Source: Bacillota bacterium
GTDB lineage: Bacteria; Bacillota; Clostridia; Acetivibrionales; JANLFN01
Assembly: GCA_023397675.1 (NCBI GenBank)
Contig: JAEWTV010000138.1
Span: 1-41,069 of the forward strand
Length of the DNA: 41,069 bases
Direction of reading: 5' to 3'
This document shows positions 32,547 through 39,763 of this stretch, piece by piece. Position 1 is the first letter of the stretch, and each line of letters starts with the position of its first letter. The position numbers were made by a program, and so were the translations under genes. Under the pieces are notes generated by a model. The model was given only the letters and a program-made list of their open reading frames with translations, ran no database searches and was not told the DNA's origin.

Positions 32547-33455
32547 ATGAAAAGACATTTCAAACCCGCTTTTTTTCTAGGCATATGCTTCATAGTTTTT
32601 ATGACGGCTTCATGCACTGACAGGGATACCAATAGTCAGGTTGCTACCATAAACCGAACTACGCTAAACAGCTTTGATACTACCAAACTATCAACTACAA
32701 CCAACTTAAGTACCAATAAAAACCCGAATACAAGCAATACATCATCAAGTATAAGCAAAGCCAGAGAACTGAATGACAAAGGCTATAGCGAATATAAAAA
32801 AGGAAATTACAAGGCTGCTCTGGATCTGTTTAAACAATCTATGGAGTTTGATTATAAATATTATCTGTCACATTTCAATTACGCGTGTACACTTGGAATG
32901 CTTATGAAAAAGGATTATCCAGAGTGGTATGAACATAAGAAGGAAATGATAGACCATCTTTCTAAAGTTAAAGAACTTAATCCTGATTATGTAGATAAAA
33001 TAAAAACCGATTCCGATATAGACCCTGTACGAAAAGAGTTCGGATATATGCTGATGCTTGGCTACTCCCCTGTTAAAAGCGAGGATGTAAAACAAATCCT
33101 TCAGCAGCTCAATTGGTATATTGAAGGTCAAGGTATTTTTTCATATGTTGGAGGCTTTAAGTTCAATAAGGATTCCACAGTTACCATGTGGTACTATTCT
33201 CCTGAGTTTTTCAAGGATTATAATACCGGTGCCAAGTATGAAGTTACAGGTAAGTATACAATAAACGGAAATAAGATAACTATCAAGCTTGATGAAAAGA
33301 TGCTGCGAAAAAAGAATTGGAACGATATAGTTAACAATGGCAGTGTATACGAAGATAAAACCATTATAAATGCCAGACTTACAAAAGACGGAATCATAGA
33401 AAATGATATATTTGATTATAAAATCAAATATTTTTATCCAGAATTCAGTGCCTGA
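32547..33455 (+). CDS. Lipoprotein with a TPR-like segment
   Basis: A 302-residue probable lipoprotein. The ATG at 32547 follows GAGGTGG; the product begins MKRHFKPAFFLGICFIVFMT with the lipobox TASC. A Ser/Thr/Asn-rich linker (about 30-72) leads to a tetratricopeptide-like pair (ARELNDKGYSEYKKGNYKAA, LDLFKQSMEFDYKYYLSHFN). A C-terminal domain with beta strands (YEVTGKYTINGNKITIKLDE) resembles small lipocalin-like modules. Function is unknown. It is convergent with the CGNR gene, with only 2 bases between stops. Confidence 0.7.
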   Translation: MKRHFKPAFFLGICFIVFMTASCTDRDTNSQVATINRTTLNSFDTTKLSTTTNLSTNKNPNTSNTSSSISKARELNDKGYSEYKKGNYKAALDLFKQSMEFDYKYYLSHFNYACTLGMLMKKDYPEWYEHKKEMIDHLSKVKELNPDYVDKIKTDSDIDPVRKEFGYMLMLGYSPVKSEDVKQILQQLNWYIEGQGIFSYVGGFKFNKDSTVTMWYYSPEFFKDYNTGAKYEVTGKYTINGNKITIKLDEKMLRKKNWNDIVNNGSVYEDKTIINARLTKDGIIENDIFDYKIKYFYPEFSA

Positions 33456-33457
33456 TG

Positions 33458-33991
33458 CTACAGCTTATGTTTTTCCCTGTATTTACGGACTTTTATAAGG
33501 CTTGAGCAAGTATTGCAGCACCATTTTCTTGATTTGTTTTTACTCTGGTCATAAAAGATCCACCAGCAGCTGGGGTTTTCGCACTTTCGAATTCTGTTAA
33601 CATCGTACTTTGTTAAAACCTCTATGAATGAAGAAATAACCTCAAATACCAGATAATTAAAATCCTTGTTTTCAGGCTGAAGCTGCAAAGTACAAGCGGA
33701 ATTGTTTTCAATTTTATATTTTAGAGAAATGTCAGACAAATAAATATTTAGCTCTTCTAATTTTAGGGAGCTTATTTTTTTATGAACTATTGCTTCTTCA
33801 ATTGCTTCAGCAAGTGAATCACGCAATTTAACAAGCTTTGAATATTCCTTTTCTGTTAAAGAAAAATCAAGGTCTATGTTCCACCTTTTAAGGAATTCAC
33901 CTGTCCATTCACTCGCCTCCAGCATTTGCTTACATGGCGGACTGTTTTTATCCCATTGTTTATTAATAAAATCAAAGCACAAGAATTCCAT
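33458..33991 (-). CDS. ABATE/CGNR zinc-finger protein, putative regulator
   Basis: A 177-residue protein with an N-terminal helical ABATE-type domain and a C-terminal zinc ribbon like CGNR: RKCENPSCWWIFYDQS, then SRKWCCNTCSS and VRKYREKHK. The four ribbon cysteines are present, but the family's CGNR tetrad reads CSSL. Such proteins are thought to bind DNA. The ATG at 33991 has GGAGGG 4 bases upstream; the frame reaching 34030 is rejected. It is divergent from the QueG-like gene across a promoter with four spaced half-sites, so it may regulate that promoter. Confidence 0.75.
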   Translation of the reverse strand: MEFLCFDFINKQWDKNSPPCKQMLEASEWTGEFLKRWNIDLDFSLTEKEYSKLVKLRDSLAEAIEEAIVHKKISSLKLEELNIYLSDISLKYKIENNSACTLQLQPENKDFNYLVFEVISSFIEVLTKYDVNRIRKCENPSCWWIFYDQSKNKSRKWCCNTCSSLIKVRKYREKHKL

Positions 33992-34069
33992 GTTTCCCTC
34001 CATCACCAGTATAGCCTTATTTCTTAACACATAGCAAGAGTTGTTTATATAAAAGATACAGTATATTTA

Positions 34070-34157
34070 TGTAACGTTCAATATTATTATTGACAGTTAC
34101 ATTATTAAGTGTTATATTAACTCCTGTAACACCCAATGTTTTGTTATGGTAGTTACA
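34070..34157. promoter_or_regulatory. Four alternating TGTAAC/GTTACA half-sites
   Basis: TGTAAC (34070-34075), GTTACA (34096-34101), TGTAAC (34125-34130) and GTTACA (34152-34157) alternate in orientation at 26-, 29- and 27-base intervals. They flank and overlap the promoter at 34090-34118, in the gap between the divergent CGNR and QueG-like genes. They are a good candidate operator array for the CGNR protein. Confidence 0.55.
34090..34118 (+). promoter_or_regulatory. Promoter of the QueG-like gene
   Basis: Consensus TTGACA (34090-34095), 17 bases, TATATT (34113-34118). The second half-site overlaps the start of the spacer, and the third lies just downstream near the expected transcript start, as expected for repression. 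Confidence 0.8.
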
Positions 34158-34174
34158 TCAATGGAGTGATTATA

Positions 34175-34858
34175 ATGAATATATCATCAGCAGAAGTTAA
34201 AACAATTGCATCTGAGTTGGGGGCAGACTTGTGCGGTATTGCTCCTATTGAAAGATTTGGTGAAGCACCCGAAGGATTTCATCCATGTGATTTAATGCCG
34301 GAATGCAAATCAGTAATTGTACTCGCAAAAAAATTTCTACATAGTACTCTCAATGCCAATTCTACTATTCCATATACCGTAGTAAGAAATTCATTATCAG
34401 CAGCATTGGACTTTTTGGCAGTCGAGCTTTCTGCCAAGCTGGAATTGAAAGGTTTAACAGCATTACCTGTTGGTACTGTAGGCCCTTGTGTCTGGGATGA
34501 AAAGACCAATAAGAACAGAGGTCTTATATCTTTAAAGCATGCGGCTGTTCAGGCTGGTTTAGGAAAAATAGGCAAGAACACTCTTCTTGTTAATGACAAG
34601 TATGGTAACATGCTCTGGTTAACAGGTGTTTTGGTTTCTAAAGAACTTGAAAGAGATCCAATTGCCAGATATAACGGATGTATTCCGAATTGTCGTTTGT
34701 GCCTTGACTCATGTCCTGTAAAGGCATTGGATGGAGTGAGCATGAATCAGAACGATTGCTGGAATAATTCTTTTGTGGATATGGGAGGCTCGCAGCTATT
34801 AGTAAAATGCTACAATTGCAAGAAAGTATGTCCAAATAGCCTTGGTATTGAGATTTAA
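34175..34858 (+). CDS. QueG-like 4Fe-4S protein (short epoxyqueuosine-reductase family)
   Basis: A 227-residue iron-sulfur protein. The QueG-type core SLKHAAVQAGLGKIGKNTLL is present. Two cluster motifs follow: C169-x3-C173-x2-C176-x3-C180-P (GCIPNCRLCLDSCP), and C212-x2-C215-x3-C219-P (KCYNCKKVCP) with Cys195. True QueG is near 370 residues with C-terminal repeats that are absent here, so the substrate may differ. The ATG at 34175 has GGAG 8 bases upstream. It is convergent with a QueF-like gene, which hints at queuosine chemistry, but both are atypical. Confidence 0.8.
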   Translation: MNISSAEVKTIASELGADLCGIAPIERFGEAPEGFHPCDLMPECKSVIVLAKKFLHSTLNANSTIPYTVVRNSLSAALDFLAVELSAKLELKGLTALPVGTVGPCVWDEKTNKNRGLISLKHAAVQAGLGKIGKNTLLVNDKYGNMLWLTGVLVSKELERDPIARYNGCIPNCRLCLDSCPVKALDGVSMNQNDCWNNSFVDMGGSQLLVKCYNCKKVCPNSLGIEI

Positions 34859-34879
34859 AAAAATTTACTTTTCAAGTCT

Positions 34880-34929
34880 GCCAGGTTGCTGCTTTTTTAG
34901 GCATATATCAACCTGGCCCCCTTTTTTTA
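34880..34929 (+). terminator. Terminator of the QueG-like gene
   Basis: A perfect 9-base stem GCCAGGTTG (34880-34888) and CAACCTGGC (34909-34917), with a 20-base loop, then CCCCTTTTTTTAT. Confidence 0.9.
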
Positions 34930-34935
34930 TATTTA

Positions 34936-35373
34936 TTACATAGTAACTTCCCAAGTATCATCAAGAGCAAGCCAATCTTTGAATTTCTCTTCCCCACCCC
35001 TCGACTTCCAATCCGAATCAATTGTAAGCCTGGAGCTAATACCACCTCTAGGATTACATACCATAACTATCCTGAGTCTTTCCGGTTCATAGACCTGCAT
35101 CAGGTTATCATAAACAATGTTTATAAGCCTTTCATAAGACACAACAATATCTCTCAGATGATATATGTAATTTTTAAGCGACTTAAGCTCTATTACTTTA
35201 TTTTTAGGGTAAAAGGACAGATAAATTGTTGCAAAGTCAGGCTGTTCCTGAACTCCAAGAAAAGTGCATTCCGGAATTTTTATTTTAATTTCATAAGCCT
35301 GTTTCGATGGGTTTGGTATTGCTTTTAACAGGCTGGAATCAATATCCTTGAAAGTCTTGATATTATCACTCAT
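34936..35373 (-). CDS. QueF-like T-fold protein lacking the catalytic cysteine
   Basis: A 145-residue tunnelling-fold protein related to unimodular QueF, which reduces preQ0 to preQ1. QEQPDFATIYLSF, ELKSLKNYIYHLRD (the QueF motif) and NPRGGISSRLT are clear. In Bacillus QueF the segment is LCPKTGQPDF, with nucleophile Cys55; here it is LGVQEQPDF, so Gly40 takes the place of Cys, with one residue deleted. The catalytic His (FHE) reads SYE (Tyr80), while the Asp of QPD and the following Glu remain. Standard nitrile reduction by thioimide chemistry looks impossible. Cys36 lies four residues earlier but is out of register. GGAG precedes the ATG. Confidence 0.8.
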   Translation of the reverse strand: MSDNIKTFKDIDSSLLKAIPNPSKQAYEIKIKIPECTFLGVQEQPDFATIYLSFYPKNKVIELKSLKNYIYHLRDIVVSYERLINIVYDNLMQVYEPERLRIVMVCNPRGGISSRLTIDSDWKSRGGEEKFKDWLALDDTWEVTM

Positions 35374-35383
35374 GTTTTGTCTC

Positions 35384-35453
35384 CTTATAAGTTAGGTGAG
35401 TTAATTATATACACCCATATTACGCTTAAAGTAATGCTAAGTTCACTTATAAG
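35384..35453 (-). promoter_or_regulatory. Structured leader of the QueF-like gene (candidate riboswitch or operator pair)
   Basis: On the minus strand CTTATAAGT (35453-35445) and ACTTATAAG (35392-35384) pair perfectly over 9 bases. They enclose two hairpins: ATTAC/GTAAT (35435-35419) and GGTG/CACC (35415-35395). The closing helix ends on the first G of the GGAG ribosome site. This would be a three-way junction able to hide the site. It does not match the preQ1-I or preQ1-II consensus I know. Each arm is itself part of a palindrome (CTTATAAG), so a repressor dyad pair is the alternative. Confidence 0.45.
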
Positions 35454-35480
35454 TTTACATTTAGTATTTAAAATTGTCAA
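35452..35480 (-). promoter_or_regulatory. Promoter of the QueF-like gene
   Basis: Minus strand TTGACA (35480-35475), 17 bases, TAAACT (35457-35452). The -10 overlaps the first ACTTATAAGT palindrome, so a repressor bound there would block it. The stop codon of the SMR gene lies 14 bases upstream of the -35. Confidence 0.75.
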
Positions 35481-35493
35481 TAACATGATTCGT

Positions 35494-35817
35494 TTAATGA
35501 CTGGTTCCACTTAAATTCAAGCCTATAACTCCCAAAACAACAAGTATTACCGATACAATCTTTAACGTGTTGACAGGCTCCTTAAAGAAGAATATCCCTA
35601 TTATTACAATAAGCGAAGTTCCAACGCCAGACCACACGGCATATGCTACTCCTATATCAATTTTCTTCAGAGCAAAATTTAAAGCACCCAGACTAAGTAC
35701 ATAAAACACACCCATCAATATCGATGGAAAAAGTTTTGTAAAACCGTGCGAGAACTTCATTGCGGTAGTTCCGATAACCTCAAAACCAATTGCTAAAACA
35801 AGATAAATCCAATTCAT
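35494..35817 (-). CDS. Small multidrug resistance (EmrE/Qac-type) transporter
   Basis: A 107-residue, four-helix SMR protein of the inner membrane that exports cationic compounds by proton antiport as a dimer. The essential Glu is Glu13 (FEVIGTTAMKFSHGFTKL), and AYAVWSGVGTSLIV carries the conserved Trp. These match EmrE and Qac proteins rather than the guanidinium exporters, and I see no guanidine riboswitch upstream. It has its own promoter and precedes the QueF-like gene on the same strand. Confidence 0.92.
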   Translation of the reverse strand: MNWIYLVLAIGFEVIGTTAMKFSHGFTKLFPSILMGVFYVLSLGALNFALKKIDIGVAYAVWSGVGTSLIVIIGIFFFKEPVNTLKIVSVILVVLGVIGLNLSGTSH

Positions 35818-35859
35818 TAAAAAACCTCCGTCTGTAGTTAATTCCGACCACCGGTTTTT

Positions 35860-35888
35860 ATTATATTATTAAACAATCCAATTGTAAA
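35860..35888 (-). promoter_or_regulatory. Promoter of the SMR gene
   Basis: Minus strand TTTACA (35888-35883), 17 bases, TATAAT (35865-35860), leaving a leader of about 40 bases with GGAGG before the ATG. Confidence 0.8.
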
Positions 35889-36029
35889 CCTGATTCTATT
35901 AATTATTTATTTTTGAATTAAGGAAATCAGATATGTTTTCTTTTTCATTATTGTTGAAGAAAAACTTTATAAAATGAAAATATATATGATAAACTTGTTC
36001 TATCAAATCTGCTTTAGAGGGTGAAAGTA

Positions 36030-36413
36030 ATGCAGTATAAGAGAAGTCAGGTATCAAAATTGACAGATATTCATATTGAAACATTAAGATATTATGAAAG
36101 CCTCGGTTTAATTCCGGCACCTGAGAGGGACAGTAACGGTTATAAGCTGTATAACGACGAAACAATAAGAGTCCTTATAATGATTAAACAAGCCAAATCG
36201 TGCGGACTAACGCTTGAAGAAACAAAAGAAGTGCTGTCTCTCTTAACAGATATAAATAATGTCGATTATAAAATAATAGCTGAAATCATAGATCAGAAAC
36301 TAACTGAGCTGGATAAAAAAATCGAAGAGATAAACCATTCCAAGAACATATTAAACAGAATAAAAAACAATATAGAAAATAATGTTTACTGTCCATTAAA
36401 AAAATCTTTTTAA
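36030..36413 (+). CDS. MerR-family transcriptional regulator
   Basis: A 127-residue regulator. The winged helix-turn-helix (1-70) has SQVSKLTDIHIETLRYYESL, GLIPAPERDSNGYKLY and IKQAKSCGLTLEETKEVL. A coiled-coil dimer helix follows (about 82-115), then a short tail with one Cys (VYCPLKK). Cys near residue 57 and Cys in the tail could sense thiol-reactive compounds or metal; the inducer is unknown. ATG at 36030 has AGAGGG 7 to 9 bases upstream. The promoter of the next gene has MerR-type geometry, making the nitroreductase its probable target. Confidence 0.88.
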   Translation: MQYKRSQVSKLTDIHIETLRYYESLGLIPAPERDSNGYKLYNDETIRVLIMIKQAKSCGLTLEETKEVLSLLTDINNVDYKIIAEIIDQKLTELDKKIEEINHSKNILNRIKNNIENNVYCPLKKSF

Positions 36414-36419
36414 AACCTC

Positions 36420-36451
36420 TTGACCGCGTAGTATACTACAGGATTTATACT
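36420..36451 (+). promoter_or_regulatory. MerR-type promoter with dyad in a long spacer
   Basis: TTGACC (36420-36425) and TATACT (36446-36451) are 20 bases apart (19 if TTATAC is the -10), longer than the normal 17. The spacer holds the perfect palindrome GTAGTATACTAC (36428-36439). This is the classic layout where a MerR protein twists DNA to activate. It lies seven bases after the merR stop. Confidence 0.8.
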
Positions 36452-36480
36452 GAATCCATAGTATATACACGGAGGTCTGT

Positions 36481-37314
36481 ATGAATTTATACAATATAAT
36501 TGAAAAAAGAACATCTATAAGGAAGTATCAGAGCAAGGATTTTGACAGCATAACATTAGATAATGTCCGGGCTTTGCTTTCACATATTAATCCCCTTTAC
36601 AACGATATAGGAGTAAGGCTGGAACTTGTACATGAAGATGTAAAATCAGCAGGTATGGGTTTTCTGAACGGTCACGTAAAAATTCAGGCTCCATATTGTC
36701 TTGTAGCTATTTCTGAAAAAAAAGAAGGCTGCTTGGAGAACATAGGCTTTATTCAGGAGCAAACAGTTCTTGAATTAACCAATATGGGAATCGGTACCTG
36801 TTGGCTTGGAACTTTTAATAATGAAATGCTAAGACAGCTTTTAAATGTAAATGATAACGAAGTTATAACCAACGTTATTTCTCTAGGCTATACTGAAGAA
36901 AATAGCTTCCGTAATGGCAGCTTTAGAAAATTTGTAGGCAGCAAACGCAAAAAAGACACAGAAATAACTTTTTATAACGAATGGGGAGAAAATTCCTCTG
37001 CTTTTCTGGACAGGACTCCGCTCTTAAGAAGAATTCTCAAAGCTTCAATATTGGCACCTTCAGGCGGAAACAAACAGCCTGTAAATGTAATTCTTACAGA
37101 TGATTCAGTACACTTTTTTATAAAAAACAAAAAGGATAATGTAGTAATAAATCCATGGGCTGCAATGGATGCAGGAATTTTTATTTCACATTTTTACCTT
37201 TGCTGCAGAGAAGAAAAAATTAAAACAGATTTTTATAAAGATGGTTCATTTGATAAATATAAGGCTCCTTCTGATACTAGTTATGTTATTTCATTAAAAA
37301 TAGCATATAAATAA
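36481..37314 (+). CDS. Nitroreductase-family flavoprotein (TM-nitroreductase-like)
   Basis: A 277-residue protein with two half-domains of the FMN-dependent nitroreductase fold. The start MNLYNIIEKRTSIRKYQSKD has the Arg-Ser/Thr-Ile-Arg motif that binds FMN phosphate. LTNMGIGTCWLGTFN lies in the middle, and a second half begins LRRILKASILAPSGGNKQPV. The layout matches the putative TM-nitroreductase family. GGAGG lies 7 bases before the ATG. Its MerR-type promoter suggests induction by a toxic compound, which the enzyme may reduce. Confidence 0.85.
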   Translation: MNLYNIIEKRTSIRKYQSKDFDSITLDNVRALLSHINPLYNDIGVRLELVHEDVKSAGMGFLNGHVKIQAPYCLVAISEKKEGCLENIGFIQEQTVLELTNMGIGTCWLGTFNNEMLRQLLNVNDNEVITNVISLGYTEENSFRNGSFRKFVGSKRKKDTEITFYNEWGENSSAFLDRTPLLRRILKASILAPSGGNKQPVNVILTDDSVHFFIKNKKDNVVINPWAAMDAGIFISHFYLCCREEKIKTDFYKDGSFDKYKAPSDTSYVISLKIAYK

Positions 37315-37324
37315 TAAAATTACT

Positions 37325-37348
37325 GAAGGGTGCTTAAAAGCACCCTTC
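37325..37348. terminator. Terminator between the nitroreductase gene and ribH
   Basis: A perfect 10-base stem GAAGGGTGCT/AGCACCCTTC with a TAAA loop, between convergent genes. The minus side is followed by AGTAATTTTATTATTT, so it probably ends the rib operon. Confidence 0.7.
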
Positions 37349-37354
37349 CCTAGC

Positions 37355-37822
37355 TTAAAAAGCTTTCAATAAATTTACCATTTCTATAGCTGTAACAGCA
37401 GAATCATAGCCTTTATTCCCAGCCTTGGTACCTGCACGTTCAATTGCCTGTTCTATTGTATCCGTAGTAATAACCCCAAAAATCACTGGAATATCTGTGT
37501 CTAATGATACCTTCGCTATACCTTTTGAAACTTCATTTGCTACATAGTCAAAGTGAGGAGTTGAACCACGGATTACAGCTCCAATACAAATAACAGCATC
37601 ATATTTTTTTGAACTTGCCATCTTTTTAGCCAACAACGGAATTTCAAAAGCACCCGGAACCCAGGCAACTTCAATATCAGACTCATCTGCTCCATGTCTT
37701 ACAAGTCCATCTATTGCTCCACTTAGCAGCTTACCACTGATGAATTCGTTAAACCGGCCTGTAATAATACCGAATTTTAGCCCGCTTGCAATAAGTTTAC
37801 CCTCATTTGTTTTAACCGACAT
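37355..37822 (-). CDS. ribH: 6,7-dimethyl-8-ribityllumazine synthase
   Basis: A 155-residue lumazine synthase, which joins the pyrimidine intermediate with 3,4-dihydroxybutanone phosphate; subunits form pentamers or 60-mer capsids. Motifs: FGIITGRFNEFIS, VPGAFEIPLLAK, CIGAVIRGSTPHFDYV (catalytic His), and FGVITTDTIEQAIERAGTKA. Its ATG shares one base with the ribBA stop (TAATG), so the two are coupled. Last gene of the rib operon. Confidence 0.97.
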   Translation of the reverse strand: MSVKTNEGKLIASGLKFGIITGRFNEFISGKLLSGAIDGLVRHGADESDIEVAWVPGAFEIPLLAKKMASSKKYDAVICIGAVIRGSTPHFDYVANEVSKGIAKVSLDTDIPVIFGVITTDTIEQAIERAGTKAGNKGYDSAVTAIEMVNLLKAF

Positions 37823-39072
37823 TAGTTTTTTACCTCCCTATAAGTTTCAATATTTTCTTTACCTGAAGTTTCAAATCCATTAAGAATATGCCCCATTTTG
37901 TCTTTCTTGGTCTTCAAATAAAACCTGTTTATATCATTTTCTTTTATCTGAATTGGCTCCCTACCTACGACCTCGAGGTCATACCCGTCCAATCCGGCAA
38001 TCTTTTTAGGGTTATTTGTAAGAAGCCTTATCTTATGTAATCCCAAATCAGATAAAATTTGCGCCCCGATTCCATACTCTCTCAAATCAGGCTTAAAGCC
38101 CAATTTTAGATTTGCTTCTACTGTATCCATTCCTTGATCCTGAAGGTTATATGCTCGAATCTTGTTAATGAGGCCAATACCACGACCTTCCTGCCGCATA
38201 TAGAGCAAGACGCCTCTTCCTTCAGCACTGATTTGTCTTAATGCAGCATCAAGCTGTTCTCCGCAATCACACCTTAAAGAATGAAATACTTCCCCTGTAA
38301 GACATTCGGAATGAACCCTTACTAAAACCGGTTGTTCTGTGCTGGTCAGATCTCCCTTTACTAAAGCGACATGGTGTTCACCATTAATAATGTTTTCATA
38401 ACAAACAATTCTGAATTCACCGTAAGCTGTAGGCATTTTAGCTTCAGAAGCCTTTCTTACAAGCTTTTCATTTGTTCTTCTGTATTCTATCAAATCAGCT
38501 ACAGAAATTATCTTCAAACCATGTTTTTTAACAAAGTTCAGTAGTTGGGGAACTCTTGCCATAGTTCCATCCTCATTCATGATTTCACAGATCATTCCTG
38601 CAGGATAGAGTCCCGCCATACGTGCCAAGTCGACCGCAGTTTCGGTATGTCCGGCGCGTTTAAGGACTCCACCGGCCTTAGCTATAATGGGATGTACATG
38701 CCCCGGGCTTATAAAATCTATTTTACAGGCTTTTGGATTAGCCAATTGTAAAGTTGTATATGCTCTTTCATACGCTGAAATCCCCGTGGTTGAATTTTTG
38801 TGATCAACGGTTATTGTAAAGGCAGTCCCGAGATGTTCTTTATTCCTTTGCACCATGGGTGTAATCTCCAATTCATCAGCACGTTCCTCGGTTATCGGAA
38901 CACAAATCATTCCCCTGCCGTAAGTTGCCATAAAATTTACACTTTCGGGTGTAACCTTTTCAGCAGCCATTAGGAGATCACCTTCATTTTCCCTGTCTTC
39001 ATCATCCACAACAATAATCATTTTCCCCAGCTTAATGTCCTCTAAAGCTTCTTCAATTGAATTAAACCTCAT
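37822..39072 (-). CDS. ribBA: Bifunctional DHBP synthase / GTP cyclohydrolase II
   Basis: A 416-residue fusion that feeds both branches of riboflavin synthesis. The RibB half (about 1-200) has the acidic VVDDEDRENEGD and the GHVHPI/HTETAVDL metal site. The RibA half (about 205-400) has HSECLTGEVFHSLRCDCGEQ with its three zinc cysteines and the GTP-site RQEGRGIGL. Both active sites look complete, so neither half is degenerate. It begins 26 bases after ribE; AAGGA precedes the ATG. Confidence 0.97.
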   Translation of the reverse strand: MRFNSIEEALEDIKLGKMIIVVDDEDRENEGDLLMAAEKVTPESVNFMATYGRGMICVPITEERADELEITPMVQRNKEHLGTAFTITVDHKNSTTGISAYERAYTTLQLANPKACKIDFISPGHVHPIIAKAGGVLKRAGHTETAVDLARMAGLYPAGMICEIMNEDGTMARVPQLLNFVKKHGLKIISVADLIEYRRTNEKLVRKASEAKMPTAYGEFRIVCYENIINGEHHVALVKGDLTSTEQPVLVRVHSECLTGEVFHSLRCDCGEQLDAALRQISAEGRGVLLYMRQEGRGIGLINKIRAYNLQDQGMDTVEANLKLGFKPDLREYGIGAQILSDLGLHKIRLLTNNPKKIAGLDGYDLEVVGREPIQIKENDINRFYLKTKKDKMGHILNGFETSGKENIETYREVKN

Positions 39073-39098
39073 AAAATCATTCCTTTCAAACAGTTTTA

Positions 39099-39746
39099 TT
39101 ACATAAATCCATGTTCTTTTAATAACTCCATTGATAGATTGTTTTTATTTTCATCAGTATTTTTATAACCATATATCAATTTTTCAATATACTTTCCAAT
39201 AAGATCACATTCAATGTTAACTATATCTCCGGTATTTTTCAGACCAAGTGTGGTTATGCCAAAAGTCAGAGGAATTAATGACACTTTGAAAATATTCTTA
39301 TTAACTTCTGCTACTGTAAGGCTTGTACCGTCAAGAGCCACTGATCCTTGCTGAACAATATATTTCAAAACTTCCTGTGATGCTTCTATAGTCAACCAAA
39401 CAGCATTATCCTCTTTTACCTTATGTATTATCTTCCCGATACCGTCAATATGACCGCTTACCAAATGTCCGCCCAGTCTGTCATTAAGCTTTAATGCCCT
39501 TTCAAGATTTACTTTGTTGGAAGGCTTCAGAGTTCCAAGATTTGTCCTGCGCATTGTCTCTGGCATAACATCAAACAAATTTTCACTACATGAAACGACT
39601 GTAAGGCAAACACCATTGACTGCAACGCTATCACCCACTTTAATACCATCAGTTATTTTTGTGCAATCCAATGAAATTCTTATTGAACTGCTTCCGTAAG
39701 TAATGCTTCTGACACTTCCAATTTCCTCAATAATTCCGGTAAACAT
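39099..39746 (-). CDS. ribE: Riboflavin synthase, alpha subunit
   Basis: A 215-residue enzyme that dismutates two lumazines into riboflavin. It contains two tandem lumazine-binding domains: the first starts MFTGIIEEIGSV and has VAVNGVCLTV; the second has HLVSGHIDGIG and VALDGTSLTVAEVN. GAAAGGAGGG sits just before the ATG, 17 bases after ribD. A roughly 15-residue extra tail (ENKNNLSMELLKEHGFM) has no obvious function. Confidence 0.96.
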   Translation of the reverse strand: MFTGIIEEIGSVRSITYGSSSIRISLDCTKITDGIKVGDSVAVNGVCLTVVSCSENLFDVMPETMRRTNLGTLKPSNKVNLERALKLNDRLGGHLVSGHIDGIGKIIHKVKEDNAVWLTIEASQEVLKYIVQQGSVALDGTSLTVAEVNKNIFKVSLIPLTFGITTLGLKNTGDIVNIECDLIGKYIEKLIYGYKNTDENKNNLSMELLKEHGFM

Positions 39747-39763
39747 ATGTCCCTCCTTTCTTT

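Noticed and set aside
35384..35453. preQ1-I or preQ1-II riboswitch before the QueF-like gene
   Set aside because: The conserved C-rich loop and A-rich tail of class I, and the class II layout, are absent; kept only as an unclassified structured leader.
35818..35890. Guanidine (mini-ykkC or ykkC) riboswitch before the SMR gene
   Set aside because: The leader is only about 40 bases, lacks the paired ACGR-loop hairpins, and the protein has EmrE/Qac rather than guanidinium-exporter features.
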